A DNA stretch of 64,000 nucleotides from positions 40,779 to 104,778 of the forward strand of contig UQHV01000006.1 in NCBI GenBank assembly GCA_900540895.1. Direction: 5' to 3'. Positions 41,160-50,924 of this stretch are shown here, one piece after another. Every line of letters starts with the position of its first letter. Within the stretch, counting starts at the first letter, position 1. Made by a program: the position numbers and the translations under genes. The stretch is from an uncultured Collinsella sp. GTDB taxonomy: Bacteria > Actinomycetota > Coriobacteriia > Coriobacteriales > Coriobacteriaceae. The notes beneath the pieces are model-generated. The model did no database searches. It had not been told where the DNA came from and saw nothing but the letters and a program-made list of their open reading frames with translations.

Positions 41160-43109
41160 CTAGAGCTCGCAGGCAATCTTGTAGCCGTCGCCGATGGCGT
41201 CGCGGATGTTGCCGCACTTCTGGGCATCGCCCAGTACATGGGCAGCAACGCCAGCAGCGGCAAGGTCGTCGGCCAGCTTGGTATTGGGACGATAGCCCAT
41301 GGCAAGCACCAGCGTATCGGCACCGGTGATGGTGCGGACCTCGCCGTCCTTCTCGTAACTGATGGTGTCCTCGGTGATCTCGGTCACCTTGGCCTCGGTC
41401 AGCACGTGAACGCCCTTGGAGAGCATGCGCGTGATGAGCACCGCGCGACCGGCGCCGCCCTCGTTGGCGGCGAGCGTCTTGGTCATCTCGATAACGGTGA
41501 CATCGCGATTGGCCGGCGAGAGGTCGTTGACCAGCGGGGCCAGGTAATCGGCCGTCTCGCAACCGACGGTGCCGCCGCCCACGATGACGATCTTCTTGCC
41601 CGGGAAAGCCTTGCCACCCAGCAGGTCGTCAGCTGTCATAACTTGCTTAAAGCCCTGCATGAAGGCCGGAGCGATGGGCTCGGCGCCATAAGCCAGGACA
41701 ACCTCGTAACCTGCGTAGTCGCGCTGAATGTCCTCGGCCGAAAGCTCGGTGCCAAATACGCACTTCACGCCGGCCTCGGCCAGGCGACGGTACTGATACT
41801 TGATCACGCGGGTGAGCTCCTGCTTTGCCGGCGGAACGGCTGCGATGCGCATCTCGCCGCCCGGCTCGTCCTGCTTATCCACGAGCACCACGTTATGACC
41901 ACGCTTGGCAGCAATGTAGGCTGCCTCCATGCCCGCAGGACCGGCGCCCACAACGAGCACGTTCTTGACCTCGTCGGCAGGCTCGTAGCCGGCCTCGTCG
42001 CGCTCAACATCGGGGTTGACGGTGCAGGAGATGCGCTTGCCAAACATAATGCCGTTCAGGCAGCGCAGGCAGCCAATGCAGGGGCGGATGTCGTCGGCGT
42101 TGCCGGCAGCGGCCTTGTTGCAGAACTCGGCATCGCACAGATTGGCGCGGCCCATCATGCAGATGTCGGCAGCGCCGTCCTCGATCAGCTCCTCGGCGAT
42201 CCAGGCCTCGTTGATGCGGCCGACAGTAGCGACGGGGATGTTGACGTGCTTTTTGATCTCGCGCGAGCAAGCGGCGTGCGAGGCCTGCTGCGTGCCGGCG
42301 GCGGGAATCGCAGAGCCGCGCTTGATGGTGGTGCCGCCCGACACGTGAATCATGTCGACGCCAGCCTTCTCCAGGCGACGCGAGACGTAGATCATGTCGT
42401 TGAGGGTCAGGCCACCATCGGTGTACTCATCGCCCGAGATGCGGACGTCGATGATAAAGTCCTTACCGCAGCGCTCGCGAATCTCGGCGATGACCTCGAG
42501 CAAAAAGCGCATGCGGGCGTCGAGCGAGCCGCCGTACTCGTCGGTACGCTTGTTATAGAGCGGAGTCAAAAAGCCGCCGAGCATACCGTGGGCGTGTGCC
42601 GCATGGACCTCGACGCCATCGACGCCGGCCTTCTGCATACGCACGGCGGCGTCACCGAACTGATGCGTAAGTTCGTGAATCTCATCGACCGTGATGGGGC
42701 GCGGCGCCTCGCGGGCATAGGACGGGCCCACAAAGGACGGAGCAATCAGGCGCGGCGTGCCCGGAATGTTAAAGGCCATGTAGGCGGGGTGGAAGAGCTG
42801 TGGCATGATCTTGCAGCCATACTCGTGGACGGCCGCGGCGAGCTTTTCCCAGCCGGGGATAAACGTATCGTCGTAGCAGCACATGTCACCCGGCAGATAG
42901 GTATAGGTAGGCTCGACCGTCACGACCTCGGTGATGATGAGGCCCACGCCGCCCTTGGCACGGGCACGGTAATGATCGACCAAATCGTCGGTCACATAGC
43001 CATGATCGGCCAGGTTGGTGGACACCGGCGGCATAAAGACGCGGTTCTTGACCTCGGTCGTACCGACCTTGATCGGGCTAAAGAGCATCGGGTAGGCGGA
43101 TGACTCCAT
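41160..43109 (-). CDS. NADH:flavin oxidoreductase, 2,4-dienoyl-CoA reductase type
   Basis: A 649-aa iron-sulfur flavoprotein. Residues 1-340 are an old-yellow-enzyme barrel (KNRVFMPPVST, GLIITEV, GVDGVEVHAAHAHGMLGGFLTP). The [4Fe-4S] ligands are CIGCLRC and a Cys eleven residues on. The C-terminal half binds FAD and NAD(P)H (VLVVGAGPAGMEAAYIAA, IVIVGGGTVGCETADYLA). Relatives reduce enoyl-CoAs, trimethylamine or plant and bile acid-type enones, and many gut Coriobacteria carry several of them. The substrate is not predictable. AAAGGA precedes the ATG 43109. Single gene. Confidence 0.9.
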   Translation of the reverse strand: MESSAYPMLFSPIKVGTTEVKNRVFMPPVSTNLADHGYVTDDLVDHYRARAKGGVGLIITEVVTVEPTYTYLPGDMCCYDDTFIPGWEKLAAAVHEYGCKIMPQLFHPAYMAFNIPGTPRLIAPSFVGPSYAREAPRPITVDEIHELTHQFGDAAVRMQKAGVDGVEVHAAHAHGMLGGFLTPLYNKRTDEYGGSLDARMRFLLEVIAEIRERCGKDFIIDVRISGDEYTDGGLTLNDMIYVSRRLEKAGVDMIHVSGGTTIKRGSAIPAAGTQQASHAACSREIKKHVNIPVATVGRINEAWIAEELIEDGAADICMMGRANLCDAEFCNKAAAGNADDIRPCIGCLRCLNGIMFGKRISCTVNPDVERDEAGYEPADEVKNVLVVGAGPAGMEAAYIAAKRGHNVVLVDKQDEPGGEMRIAAVPPAKQELTRVIKYQYRRLAEAGVKCVFGTELSAEDIQRDYAGYEVVLAYGAEPIAPAFMQGFKQVMTADDLLGGKAFPGKKIVIVGGGTVGCETADYLAPLVNDLSPANRDVTVIEMTKTLAANEGGAGRAVLITRMLSKGVHVLTEAKVTEITEDTISYEKDGEVRTITGADTLVLAMGYRPNTKLADDLAAAGVAAHVLGDAQKCGNIRDAIGDGYKIACEL

Positions 43110-43220
43110 ACAGGCTTCCTTTCGTTTAAGCCGCTCGGCGGCACTTGCAGACACCCCTATCGTATCAGTACCCGCCGCATTCGCGCTCGCTCGCACTCCC
43201 CACCTTCAATCCCGACCCTC

Positions 43221-43292
43221 AAAAAAAGTTGCGGTGGAATACGGAGTAGATGAGGCTTTTAACAGCCAAAATAGTCCGTATTTCACCGCAAC
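43221..43292 (-). terminator. Terminator of the kdpFABC operon
   Basis: GTTGCGGTGGAATACGGA (43228-43245) and TCCGTATTTCACCGCAAC (43275-43292) pair along 18 bases with one G-T type mismatch, and seven T residues follow on the minus strand. An arm-like sequence, GTTGCTGTGAAATACGGA, also appears unpaired near 39340. Confidence 0.75.
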
Positions 43293-43356
43293 TGATGGGC
43301 GGGGTGGAATTGAGGGCTCAGATAGTCAGTCATGCCCTCATCCGCCACTCCCTCAC

Positions 43357-43947
43357 CTACAGCGCGCCGTCCAGCATAAGGTTCACCTTGAGCACGTTGA
43401 CCGTGGGCTCGCCGAAGACGCCGAGGAAACGGCCCTTGGTGCACTGGGCGATGATCTCGCGCACCTCGCCTTCGCTCTTGCCCGTGGCCTTCGCCAGGCG
43501 CGGGACCTGGTACTCGGCGGCATCGGGGGAGATCTCCGGGTCGAGGCCTGAGCCGGAACACGTCACCAGGTCGACGGGCACAGCGTCCATATCGGCATCG
43601 GGGTTGGAGGCGCGAATCTTCTCGACGCGCGCGTCCACAAGCTGCCGGTACTCCTCACTCGCCGGGGACAAATTGGACGGGGTGCCGTAGGCCATGAGCC
43701 CACCGTCCTCCCCCTCGACGATAGTCACGTTCTGGATGCGGCCCCACATGTGGTCCTCATCCTCGAAGTTCTGGCCGATCAGCTCGGAGCCCACGATCTT
43801 GTCGTCGACCGTAATGAGCGATCCGTTCGCCTGGTACGGGAACGCAACCTGGGCGATGCCGGTCACGACGAGCGTATAGCCCAGGCCGCAGACAACGGTA
43901 AACAGCGCGAACACGCCCAGTGCGCGCGATGCAACACCTTTGAACAT
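43357..43947 (-). CDS. kdpC: Potassium-transporting ATPase subunit C
   Basis: A 196-aa subunit that stabilises the KdpFABC K+ pump. One N-terminal membrane helix (FALFTVVCGLGYTLVVTGIA), then an extracytoplasmic domain with the family motifs GSELIGQNF, ASNPDAD, DLVTCSGSGLDPEISP and NVLKVNLML. GGAGGT lies four bases before the ATG 43947; the upstream GTG is inside that site. Last gene of kdpFABC. Confidence 0.95.
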   Translation of the reverse strand: MFKGVASRALGVFALFTVVCGLGYTLVVTGIAQVAFPYQANGSLITVDDKIVGSELIGQNFEDEDHMWGRIQNVTIVEGEDGGLMAYGTPSNLSPASEEYRQLVDARVEKIRASNPDADMDAVPVDLVTCSGSGLDPEISPDAAEYQVPRLAKATGKSEGEVREIIAQCTKGRFLGVFGEPTVNVLKVNLMLDGAL

Positions 43948-43959
43948 ACAAACCTCCAC

Positions 43960-46014
43960 TTACATAATGCCGCAGAACGCGAGCAGCATGTCGATGAGCT
44001 TGATGAATACGAACGGGGCAACGATGCCGCCCAGACCCCACACGAGCAGGTTGTGGGTCAGCAGCTGTCCGGACGGGACCTCGCGGTACTTAACGCCCTT
44101 CAGCGCGGCCGGGATCAGCGCGACGATAACGAGCGCGTTATAGATGATGGCCGAAAGAACCGCGGACAGCGGGCTTGCCAGACCAAGGATGTTGAGCGCG
44201 CCAAGGCCCGGGTAGATCGGCGAGAACAGGGCCGGGATGATAGCGAAGTACTTCGCCATGTCGTTGGCCACCGAGAAGGTCGTGAGCGAACCGCGGGTCA
44301 TGAGCAGCTGCTTGCCGATACGCACGACCTCGATGAGCTTGGTGGGGCTGGAGTCGAGGTCGACCATGTTGCCGGCCTCCTTGGCAGCCTGGGTGCCCGT
44401 GTTCATGGCCACGGCGACGTCGGCCTGGGCCAGAGCGGGCGCGTCGTTGGTGCCGTCACCGGTCATGGCGACCAGGTGCCCCTCACGCTGGAACTCGCGG
44501 ATCTTCTCGAGCTTGCCTTCAGGGGTGGCCTCGGCCAGGAAGTCGTCAACGCCGGCCTCGGCGGCGATTGCCGCGGCGGTGAGCGGGTTGTCGCCCGTCA
44601 CCATGATGGTCTTGATGCCCATCTTGCGCAGGTCGGCGAACTTCTCCTTAACGCCGGACTTGATGATGTCCTTGAGGTACACAACGCCCAGCACGCGACA
44701 GTTCTTGGTCACGACCAGCGGGGTGCCGCCGGCCTTGGCGATGCGCTCGACGGCCTCGTCGCACTCCTGGGAGAACACGCCGCCAGCTGCCTCCACATAG
44801 GTGCGCACGGAATCGGCAGCGCCCTTGCGGATCTCATTGCCCTCGTAGTTCACACCGGACATGCGCGTTGCCGCGGTGAAGGGGATGAACTCCATACCCT
44901 TATCCTCGAGCGTGCGACCGCGCAGACCGAACTGCTCCTTGGCGAGCACGACGATGGAACGACCCTCGGGGGTCTCGTCGGCCAGCGAGGAAAGCTGGGC
45001 GGCATCGGCCAGCTCCGCGGGATCGACGCCATCGACCGGGATGAACTCGGCGGCTTGGCGGTTACCCAGGGTGATGGTGCCGGTCTTGTCGAGCATGAGG
45101 ATGTCGACGTCGCCGGCGGCCTCGATGGCGCGGCCGGACATGGCCAGCACGTTGGCCTCGTTCAGACGGCTCATGCCGGCGATGCCGATGGCGGACAGAA
45201 GGGCGCCGATGGTAGTGGGAGCCAGGCACACGAGCAGTGCCACGAGCGTGGTCACGGCCGTGGGGTTGACCATGTCGTTAAGACCGGCCGAGAAGCAGGA
45301 GTAACAATACAGGGCCAGCGTGACCAGGATAAAGACGATGGAGAGGGCCACCAGGAAGATCTCCAGAGCGATCTCGTTAGGGGTCTTCTTGCGCGCGGCA
45401 CCCTCGACCATCGCGATCATCTTGTCCAGGAAGCTCTGGCCGGGCTCACTGGAGATCTTGACGATGATCCAATCGGACAGCACCGCGGTACCGCCGGTAA
45501 CGGCAGAGCGGTCGCCGCCGGCCTCGCGGACCACGGGGGCGGACTCACCGGTGATGGCGGACTCGTCAACGGAGGCAGCGCCCTCGATGACGTCGCCATC
45601 GCCGGGAATCTGCTCGCCGGCGCGTACGATCACCAGGTCGCCGCGCGTAAGCTCGGTGCCGGGAACGACGGTGAAGTGTTCCTTGTCCTTAACGGACCCG
45701 ATGCGATGGGCCTCGACATCCTTCTTGGCCGCACGCAGGGAATCGGCCTGAGCCTTACCGCGGCCCTCGGCAAGCGCCTCGGCGAAGTTCGAGAACAGGT
45801 CGGTGAGCCACAGGATGACCGCGATGGCGACCACATAGTAGGTGGGCACACCCGCGTCCTGCACACCGAAGATGGAAGCGACGGCCAGGACGGAGGTCAT
45901 GACGGCGGAAAGCCACACCAGGAACATGACCGGGTTTTGAATCTGGACGCGAGGATCCAGTTTGGCAAACGAGTCGCGGACCGCGCGGCCCATCATGTCT
46001 TTTTGCATAGCCAT
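43960..46014 (-). CDS. kdpB: Potassium-transporting ATPase subunit B
   Basis: P-type ATPase subunit energising the high-affinity K+ uptake complex. Motifs: ITGESAPV, MLDKTGTITLGNR phosphorylation loop, MVTGDNPLTAAAIA and TGDGTNDAPAL. 684 aa, the normal length. The ATG 46014 has AAGGAGG about ten bases upstream; a second Met follows two codons later. Between kdpA (16-nt gap) and kdpC (12-nt gap). Confidence 0.96.
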   Translation of the reverse strand: MAMQKDMMGRAVRDSFAKLDPRVQIQNPVMFLVWLSAVMTSVLAVASIFGVQDAGVPTYYVVAIAVILWLTDLFSNFAEALAEGRGKAQADSLRAAKKDVEAHRIGSVKDKEHFTVVPGTELTRGDLVIVRAGEQIPGDGDVIEGAASVDESAITGESAPVVREAGGDRSAVTGGTAVLSDWIIVKISSEPGQSFLDKMIAMVEGAARKKTPNEIALEIFLVALSIVFILVTLALYCYSCFSAGLNDMVNPTAVTTLVALLVCLAPTTIGALLSAIGIAGMSRLNEANVLAMSGRAIEAAGDVDILMLDKTGTITLGNRQAAEFIPVDGVDPAELADAAQLSSLADETPEGRSIVVLAKEQFGLRGRTLEDKGMEFIPFTAATRMSGVNYEGNEIRKGAADSVRTYVEAAGGVFSQECDEAVERIAKAGGTPLVVTKNCRVLGVVYLKDIIKSGVKEKFADLRKMGIKTIMVTGDNPLTAAAIAAEAGVDDFLAEATPEGKLEKIREFQREGHLVAMTGDGTNDAPALAQADVAVAMNTGTQAAKEAGNMVDLDSSPTKLIEVVRIGKQLLMTRGSLTTFSVANDMAKYFAIIPALFSPIYPGLGALNILGLASPLSAVLSAIIYNALVIVALIPAALKGVKYREVPSGQLLTHNLLVWGLGGIVAPFVFIKLIDMLLAFCGIM

Positions 46015-46030
46015 AAATCTGCGCCCTCCT

Positions 46031-47854
46031 TTACGCAATCATCTGGAAGAACTCGGCAACGGGGCCAAGCGCCAGAGCCGGGAAGAAACTCAGGGCACCG
46101 ATCAGCAGAACGATGAACACGAGCAGGAATACGAACATGCCGTTGGTGGTAGACAGGGTACCGGCGCTCTCGGCGACCTTACCCTTCTTGGCCAGCGAGC
46201 CGGCGATAGCCAGCGTACCGATGATGGGCATGAAGCGGGCGAACAGCATCTCGAGGCCGAGCATGACGTTGATCCAGGGAATGTTGCAGTTCATGCCTGC
46301 AAACGCCGATCCGTTGTTGCCGCCGCATGAGGTGAAGGCATACAGCGCCTCGGAGAAGCCGTGCGCGCCACCATTGTTGAGCTGGTCGGCAAGACCGGGC
46401 ACCATGCAGGCGATGGCCGAGCACACCAGAATGGCAAACGGAGTTGCGAGACACAGAACCACCGCCCAGCGCATCTCGGTCGGCTCGATCTTCTTGCCCA
46501 GGAACTCGGGCGTGCGGCCAACCATAAGGCCGGCGATAAACACCGTGAGGATGGCGAAGCCGATCATGCCGTACAGGCCGCAGCCCACGCCGCCGAACAC
46601 CACCTCGCCCAGTGCTATCTGGAGCATCTGGACAAACCCGCCGAGCGGGGTGTAGGAGTCGTGCATGGAGTTGACCGAGCCGTTGGAAGCAGCCGTCGTG
46701 AAAGCGGACCAGGTGGAAGAGGAGGCGATGCCAAAGCGGCTCTCCTTGCCCTCCATGTTGCCGCCCGCCTGGCCATCGGTCATCTCGATGTTGACCGCGC
46801 CGCCATCTGCCAGCTGCGGCGTACCCATATGCTCGTTAACGACGATGATGCCGGTAAAGACCACGAGCAGGATAAGCATCGCCGCGAAGATGGCCTTGCC
46901 CTGCCTGGCATTCTTGACACCGATGCCGAAGGTGAAGCAGCAGGCGACCGGAATCAGCAGCAGGCTGGTCATCTCGATGATGTTGGTGAAGGCACTGGGG
47001 TTCTCATACGGATGGGCGGAGTTCACGCCGAAGAAGCCGCCGCCGTTGGTGCCGGACTGCTTGATGGCGACCTGAGGAGCCGCGGGACCCTGGGGCAGGA
47101 ACTGCTCGGTGACCACGCGCGCGCCCTCGACAACCTTGCCGTCGACCTTGACCGTGTCGCCCTCGATCTGGGCGCCGTCGATGACGCTCCAGCCGCCGTC
47201 TGCATTAGGCTGGACAGCGACGGGCTCTACGAGCTCAGCCTTCTGAGCCGGCTGGAAGTTGGAGATGACGCCACCAGCAGCCAGGCAGATGCCGAACACG
47301 AGGTTCAGCGGGATGAGCACATACAGGACGGTGCGGGTGAGGTCGACCCAGAAGGAACCCAGACCCTGATCCTTGACCTGACGGAAGCCGCGGATCAGCG
47401 CGAACATGACCGCGATACCGGTGCCAGCGGACAAGAAGTTTTGCACGGTGAGGCCCATGAACTGCACAAGATAGGACAGGGTGGTCTCACCGGAGTAGGA
47501 CTGCCAGTTGGTGTTGGTTATGAAGGAAGCAGCCGTATTGAACGACAGGTCCCATGGCACACCCGGCAGGTGCTGGGGATTGCCTGGCAAGAAGGACTGA
47601 AGCGCCTGGAGTGCCACAAGAGCCACGAGGCCGATCCCCGAAAAGACCAGCACGCTCGCCAGATAGCGCCTACACCCCATCTGCTCTGCCGCGTCGATGC
47701 GAAGCAGACGATAGACGCCACGCTCCACAGGAGCAATCACAGGCGACAGAAACGTATGCTCACCATCCATGATATGGGCCATGAACCGACCGAGCGGAAC
47801 GGCCAGGACGACGAGCACGGCAAAGTACAAGATGTACTGAATCGAAGCGCCCAT
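46031..47854 (-). CDS. kdpA: Potassium-transporting ATPase subunit A
   Basis: K+-selective channel-like subunit, 607 aa, with ten hydrophobic helices. Filter-like motifs are visible in the four repeats: FITNTNWQSY, SGTNGGGFFG, TAASNGSVNSM and TSCGGNNGSAF. Starts three bases after the kdpF stop. Slightly long because of an insertion around residues 215-265 (VQPNADGGWSVIDGAQ...). Confidence 0.96.
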   Translation of the reverse strand: MGASIQYILYFAVLVVLAVPLGRFMAHIMDGEHTFLSPVIAPVERGVYRLLRIDAAEQMGCRRYLASVLVFSGIGLVALVALQALQSFLPGNPQHLPGVPWDLSFNTAASFITNTNWQSYSGETTLSYLVQFMGLTVQNFLSAGTGIAVMFALIRGFRQVKDQGLGSFWVDLTRTVLYVLIPLNLVFGICLAAGGVISNFQPAQKAELVEPVAVQPNADGGWSVIDGAQIEGDTVKVDGKVVEGARVVTEQFLPQGPAAPQVAIKQSGTNGGGFFGVNSAHPYENPSAFTNIIEMTSLLLIPVACCFTFGIGVKNARQGKAIFAAMLILLVVFTGIIVVNEHMGTPQLADGGAVNIEMTDGQAGGNMEGKESRFGIASSSTWSAFTTAASNGSVNSMHDSYTPLGGFVQMLQIALGEVVFGGVGCGLYGMIGFAILTVFIAGLMVGRTPEFLGKKIEPTEMRWAVVLCLATPFAILVCSAIACMVPGLADQLNNGGAHGFSEALYAFTSCGGNNGSAFAGMNCNIPWINVMLGLEMLFARFMPIIGTLAIAGSLAKKGKVAESAGTLSTTNGMFVFLLVFIVLLIGALSFFPALALGPVAEFFQMIA

Positions 47855-47857
47855 AGT

Positions 47858-47944
47858 TTACGAATCACTCCTCATCAGAATGTAGATGTAATAGATAAGG
47901 AGTCCAATGCAGACGACTCCGATGATGGGAATGAGGATGTTCAT
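47858..47944 (-). CDS. kdpF: Potassium-transporting ATPase small subunit F
   Basis: A 28-residue membrane peptide, MNILIPIIGVVCIGLLIYYI and then YILMRSDS, in the position and with the single-helix form of KdpF, which stabilises the Kdp complex. AAAGGGG lies six bases before the ATG. First gene of kdpFABC, ending three bases before kdpA. Confidence 0.88.
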   Translation of the reverse strand: MNILIPIIGVVCIGLLIYYIYILMRSDS

Positions 47945-48059
47945 TCACCGCCCCTTTCACGCGCGGTCCGATGCCTCGGACGCCTGCTCTCGCAAGCGCC
48001 TGGGGACAGTAAACGCTTCTAGGGATTAAAGAGGCGTGAGGGCTGGGGCTCACGACCTT

Positions 48060-48077
48060 AAGATGCCGTAAAGATGC
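48060..48077. promoter_or_regulatory. Candidate KdpE site between divergent kdp operons
   Basis: AAGATGC occurs twice (48060-48066 and 48071-48077) as a direct repeat with 11-bp pitch, the usual geometry for OmpR/KdpE dimers. It lies in the 244-bp region shared by the divergent kdpFABC and kdpDE promoters. Site assignment is inference. Confidence 0.35.
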
Positions 48078-48188
48078 AGGTAGAAAGCACTATTGCTGCT
48101 GCAGTGCGCCTATACTCGACCTCGCGAGCATACAGTGGCGTCCTCACCGCGTATGCACGCATGGACAACACTTCAGAAAGGTTACGCT

Positions 48189-50924
48189 ATGCAGCGCGAC
48201 GCATCGGACACTCGCGTCAATCCAGACCTCATCCTCAAGGCAATTGAGAAAGACGAGGTCGCCGATGACGCTCGAACCAGCCGGGGACACCTCAAGATTT
48301 TCTTTGGCTACGCTGCTGGCACGGGCAAAACCTATGCAATGCTTCAAGCCGCCCGCGCCGCCAAGCGGCGAGGTGTCGACGTCGTCGCGGGATACATCGA
48401 GCCGCACGAACGTCCGGCAACTGCCCATCTTGCACAAGGGCTTGAGAACGTGCCCTATAAACTCATCGAGTACAACGGCATTACGCTCAACGAGTTCGAT
48501 CTAGATGCGGCTATCGAACGCGCCCCTCAGCTCATCCTCGTCGACGAGCTCGCCCATACGAATGCACCGGGGTCTCGCCACGACAAACGCTATCAAGACG
48601 TCGAGGAACTTCTACATGCGGGCATCGACGTCTATACGACCGTGAACGTTCAGCATATCGAGAGCCTAAACGACATGGTTGCATCCATCACCGGCGTTGT
48701 CGTGAGCGAACGAATCCCCGACCGTATCTTCGATGATGCCGACCAGGTCGAGCTCGTCGACATAGAGCCCGAAGACCTACTTGAGCGCCTTCGCGCCGGC
48801 CTCGTCTACCGTCCCGCACAAGCCGACCGAGCGCAACAGCATTTTTTTACCGTCGAGAACCTCACCGCACTACGAGAAATCGCGCTGCGCCGCTGCGCCG
48901 ATCGCACCGGCCGCCTCACAGACGCCGCACGCGTGCTGGGAAACCGTGACTACTACACCAGGGAGCGTATCTTAGTCTGCGTCTCCCCGGCGCCGACCAA
49001 TCCCCGCATCGTCCGTGCCGCCGCACGCATGGCGAAAGCGTTTCGCAGCGAGCTCGTCGCCCTGTTCGTAGAGAGCCCGCGCACGCAAGCCATGAGCGAT
49101 GATGAGCGCGCCAAGCTTGCAGCCAATATCGCCCTAGCCGAGCAGCTCGGAGCGCATATGGAAACCGTCTATGGCGACGACGTCGCGTTTCAGATCTCCG
49201 AGTTCGCGCGCCTGTCGGGTATTTCGAAGATCGTCATGGGGCGCACGGGCGAGCACAGCAGCGTCCGTCAGGCTCTCTTCGGCCGCAAATCTCTCGTAGA
49301 ACAGCTCATAACATTCGCCCCGAACCTCGACATTTACATCATTCCAGACCAGTCGACTCCGCCCTCCCGGCCCAAAGGACGCCGCCGTGCGCTCGCCCCG
49401 CAGCCGCCCAGCAGCCGAGACGTGCTTCGCACGCTGGCCCTCTCTCTTGTCGCCACGGCGATCGGCACGGCTTTCCGCCATCTGGGATTTGCCGATTCCA
49501 GCATCATATCCCTCTATATCCTCACGGCCCTGCTGACCGCCGTCACCACGACGGGGCGTATCTGCACGATCGTATCGAGCGTGCTCTCTGTAGTGCTTTA
49601 CAACTTCTGCTTCGTCACGCCTCTGTTTTCGCTCGCCAGCTATGACCGAAGCTATCTGGTCACGTTCGGCATCATGTTCGCTACCGCTATGGTCGCCGGC
49701 GAGTTAACTGTGCGCATCGCCGACAACGCACGTACCTCCGCCGAGAACGCATTCAAAACGCGCGTACTCCTCGAAACGAACCAGCTCTTGCAGCAAGCCC
49801 ATAGCGCGGAGGAGTGCGCCCGCGTCGCCATGAACCAACTCATCAAACTGCTAAAACTCGACGTGGTCTTCTACACCGCCGAACACGGCACGCTCGGCAA
49901 GACGCTCTATGAGTCCGCTGGCACCGAAAACCGATCCGCGTCGCTGTTCACCGACTACGAGCGCGCCGTTGCAACCTGGACCTACACCAACAACAAGCGC
50001 GCAGGCGCAAGCACGCGGACCCTGCCTGAGGCGCGCTGTCTCTACCTCGCGGTTCGCACCGGCGACAAGGTATTCGGTGTCATCGGCATCGACCTGGAGG
50101 GGCGCGAGATCGAAGCCTTCGAGCATTCGATCGTCCTATCTATCGTGGGTGAATGCGCCTTGGCGCTCGAAAGCGACCGGGCGGCGCAAGAGCGCGAAGA
50201 GGCTGCGGTCTTGGCGAAAAACGAGCAGCTGCGCGCCAACCTTTTGCGCTCCATCGGCCACGATTTGAGGACACCCCTCACGGCTATATCCGGATCTGCG
50301 GCAATCCTTCGGAAGAGCGACGAGAAGCTCAGCCTCGAACAACGCTGCGATCTTGCCGATGCCATCTACGACGACTCCCTCTGGCTTATCGATACCGTGG
50401 AGAACCTCCTCGCCATCACACGCGTCGAGGACGGCACCATTCGCCTCAACTTAACATCCGAGCTTATCGACGAGGTCATCGAGGCCGCCCTCAGCCATGT
50501 CGCCCAAGCATCGCATGGACGCGCCGTCACCATCGAGCACACTGACGACATCCTGCTGGTACGCATCGACGTCCATCTCATCATGCAGGTGCTTACGAAT
50601 CTCATCATGAACGCCTTCAAATACACGCCCGAGGACTCGACTGTCACCATCAGCGCACGTCGCGAGGGTGCGTTCGTCGTGGTGGACGTCGCAGACGATG
50701 GGCCGGGTGTGGCAGACTGCGACAAGCCTCATATCTTTGAGCGCTTCTTCACCTCAAGCGATACGCGGCCCGTGGATTCACGCCGAAGCATCGGCCTTGG
50801 GCTGTCGCTCTGCCGCTCCATCGTGGAGGCGCATGGCGGCGTCATCGAGGTTCGCGACAACCACCCCCATGGGGCCGTCTTCCGTTTTACCCTGCCCGCC
50901 GAGGAGATTGAGATTCATGAATAA
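48189..50924 (+). CDS. kdpD: Osmosensitive K+ channel sensor histidine kinase
   Basis: A 911-aa membrane kinase. KdpD domain at residues 30-245 with Walker A GYAAGTGKTYAML and DELAHTNAPGSRHDKRYQDV; a Usp-like domain (about 260-385, ERILVCVSPAPTN); four membrane helices (about 420-520); a GAF-like segment; and the kinase core with the phosphoacceptor His in IGHDLRTPLTAI, and ADDGPGV, GLGLSLCRSIV. It senses low K+ or osmotic stress. AGAAAGG precedes the ATG 48189. kdpE overlaps its end. Plus strand, divergent from kdpFABC. Confidence 0.95.
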   Translation: MQRDASDTRVNPDLILKAIEKDEVADDARTSRGHLKIFFGYAAGTGKTYAMLQAARAAKRRGVDVVAGYIEPHERPATAHLAQGLENVPYKLIEYNGITLNEFDLDAAIERAPQLILVDELAHTNAPGSRHDKRYQDVEELLHAGIDVYTTVNVQHIESLNDMVASITGVVVSERIPDRIFDDADQVELVDIEPEDLLERLRAGLVYRPAQADRAQQHFFTVENLTALREIALRRCADRTGRLTDAARVLGNRDYYTRERILVCVSPAPTNPRIVRAAARMAKAFRSELVALFVESPRTQAMSDDERAKLAANIALAEQLGAHMETVYGDDVAFQISEFARLSGISKIVMGRTGEHSSVRQALFGRKSLVEQLITFAPNLDIYIIPDQSTPPSRPKGRRRALAPQPPSSRDVLRTLALSLVATAIGTAFRHLGFADSSIISLYILTALLTAVTTTGRICTIVSSVLSVVLYNFCFVTPLFSLASYDRSYLVTFGIMFATAMVAGELTVRIADNARTSAENAFKTRVLLETNQLLQQAHSAEECARVAMNQLIKLLKLDVVFYTAEHGTLGKTLYESAGTENRSASLFTDYERAVATWTYTNNKRAGASTRTLPEARCLYLAVRTGDKVFGVIGIDLEGREIEAFEHSIVLSIVGECALALESDRAAQEREEAAVLAKNEQLRANLLRSIGHDLRTPLTAISGSAAILRKSDEKLSLEQRCDLADAIYDDSLWLIDTVENLLAITRVEDGTIRLNLTSELIDEVIEAALSHVAQASHGRAVTIEHTDDILLVRIDVHLIMQVLTNLIMNAFKYTPEDSTVTISARREGAFVVVDVADDGPGVADCDKPHIFERFFTSSDTRPVDSRRSIGLGLSLCRSIVEAHGGVIEVRDNHPHGAVFRFTLPAEEIEIHE

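Noticed and set aside
47945..48188. A c-di-AMP (ydaO/kdp) riboswitch before kdpFABC
   Set aside because: I looked for the conserved riboswitch core on the minus strand and did not find it; the leader is also short.
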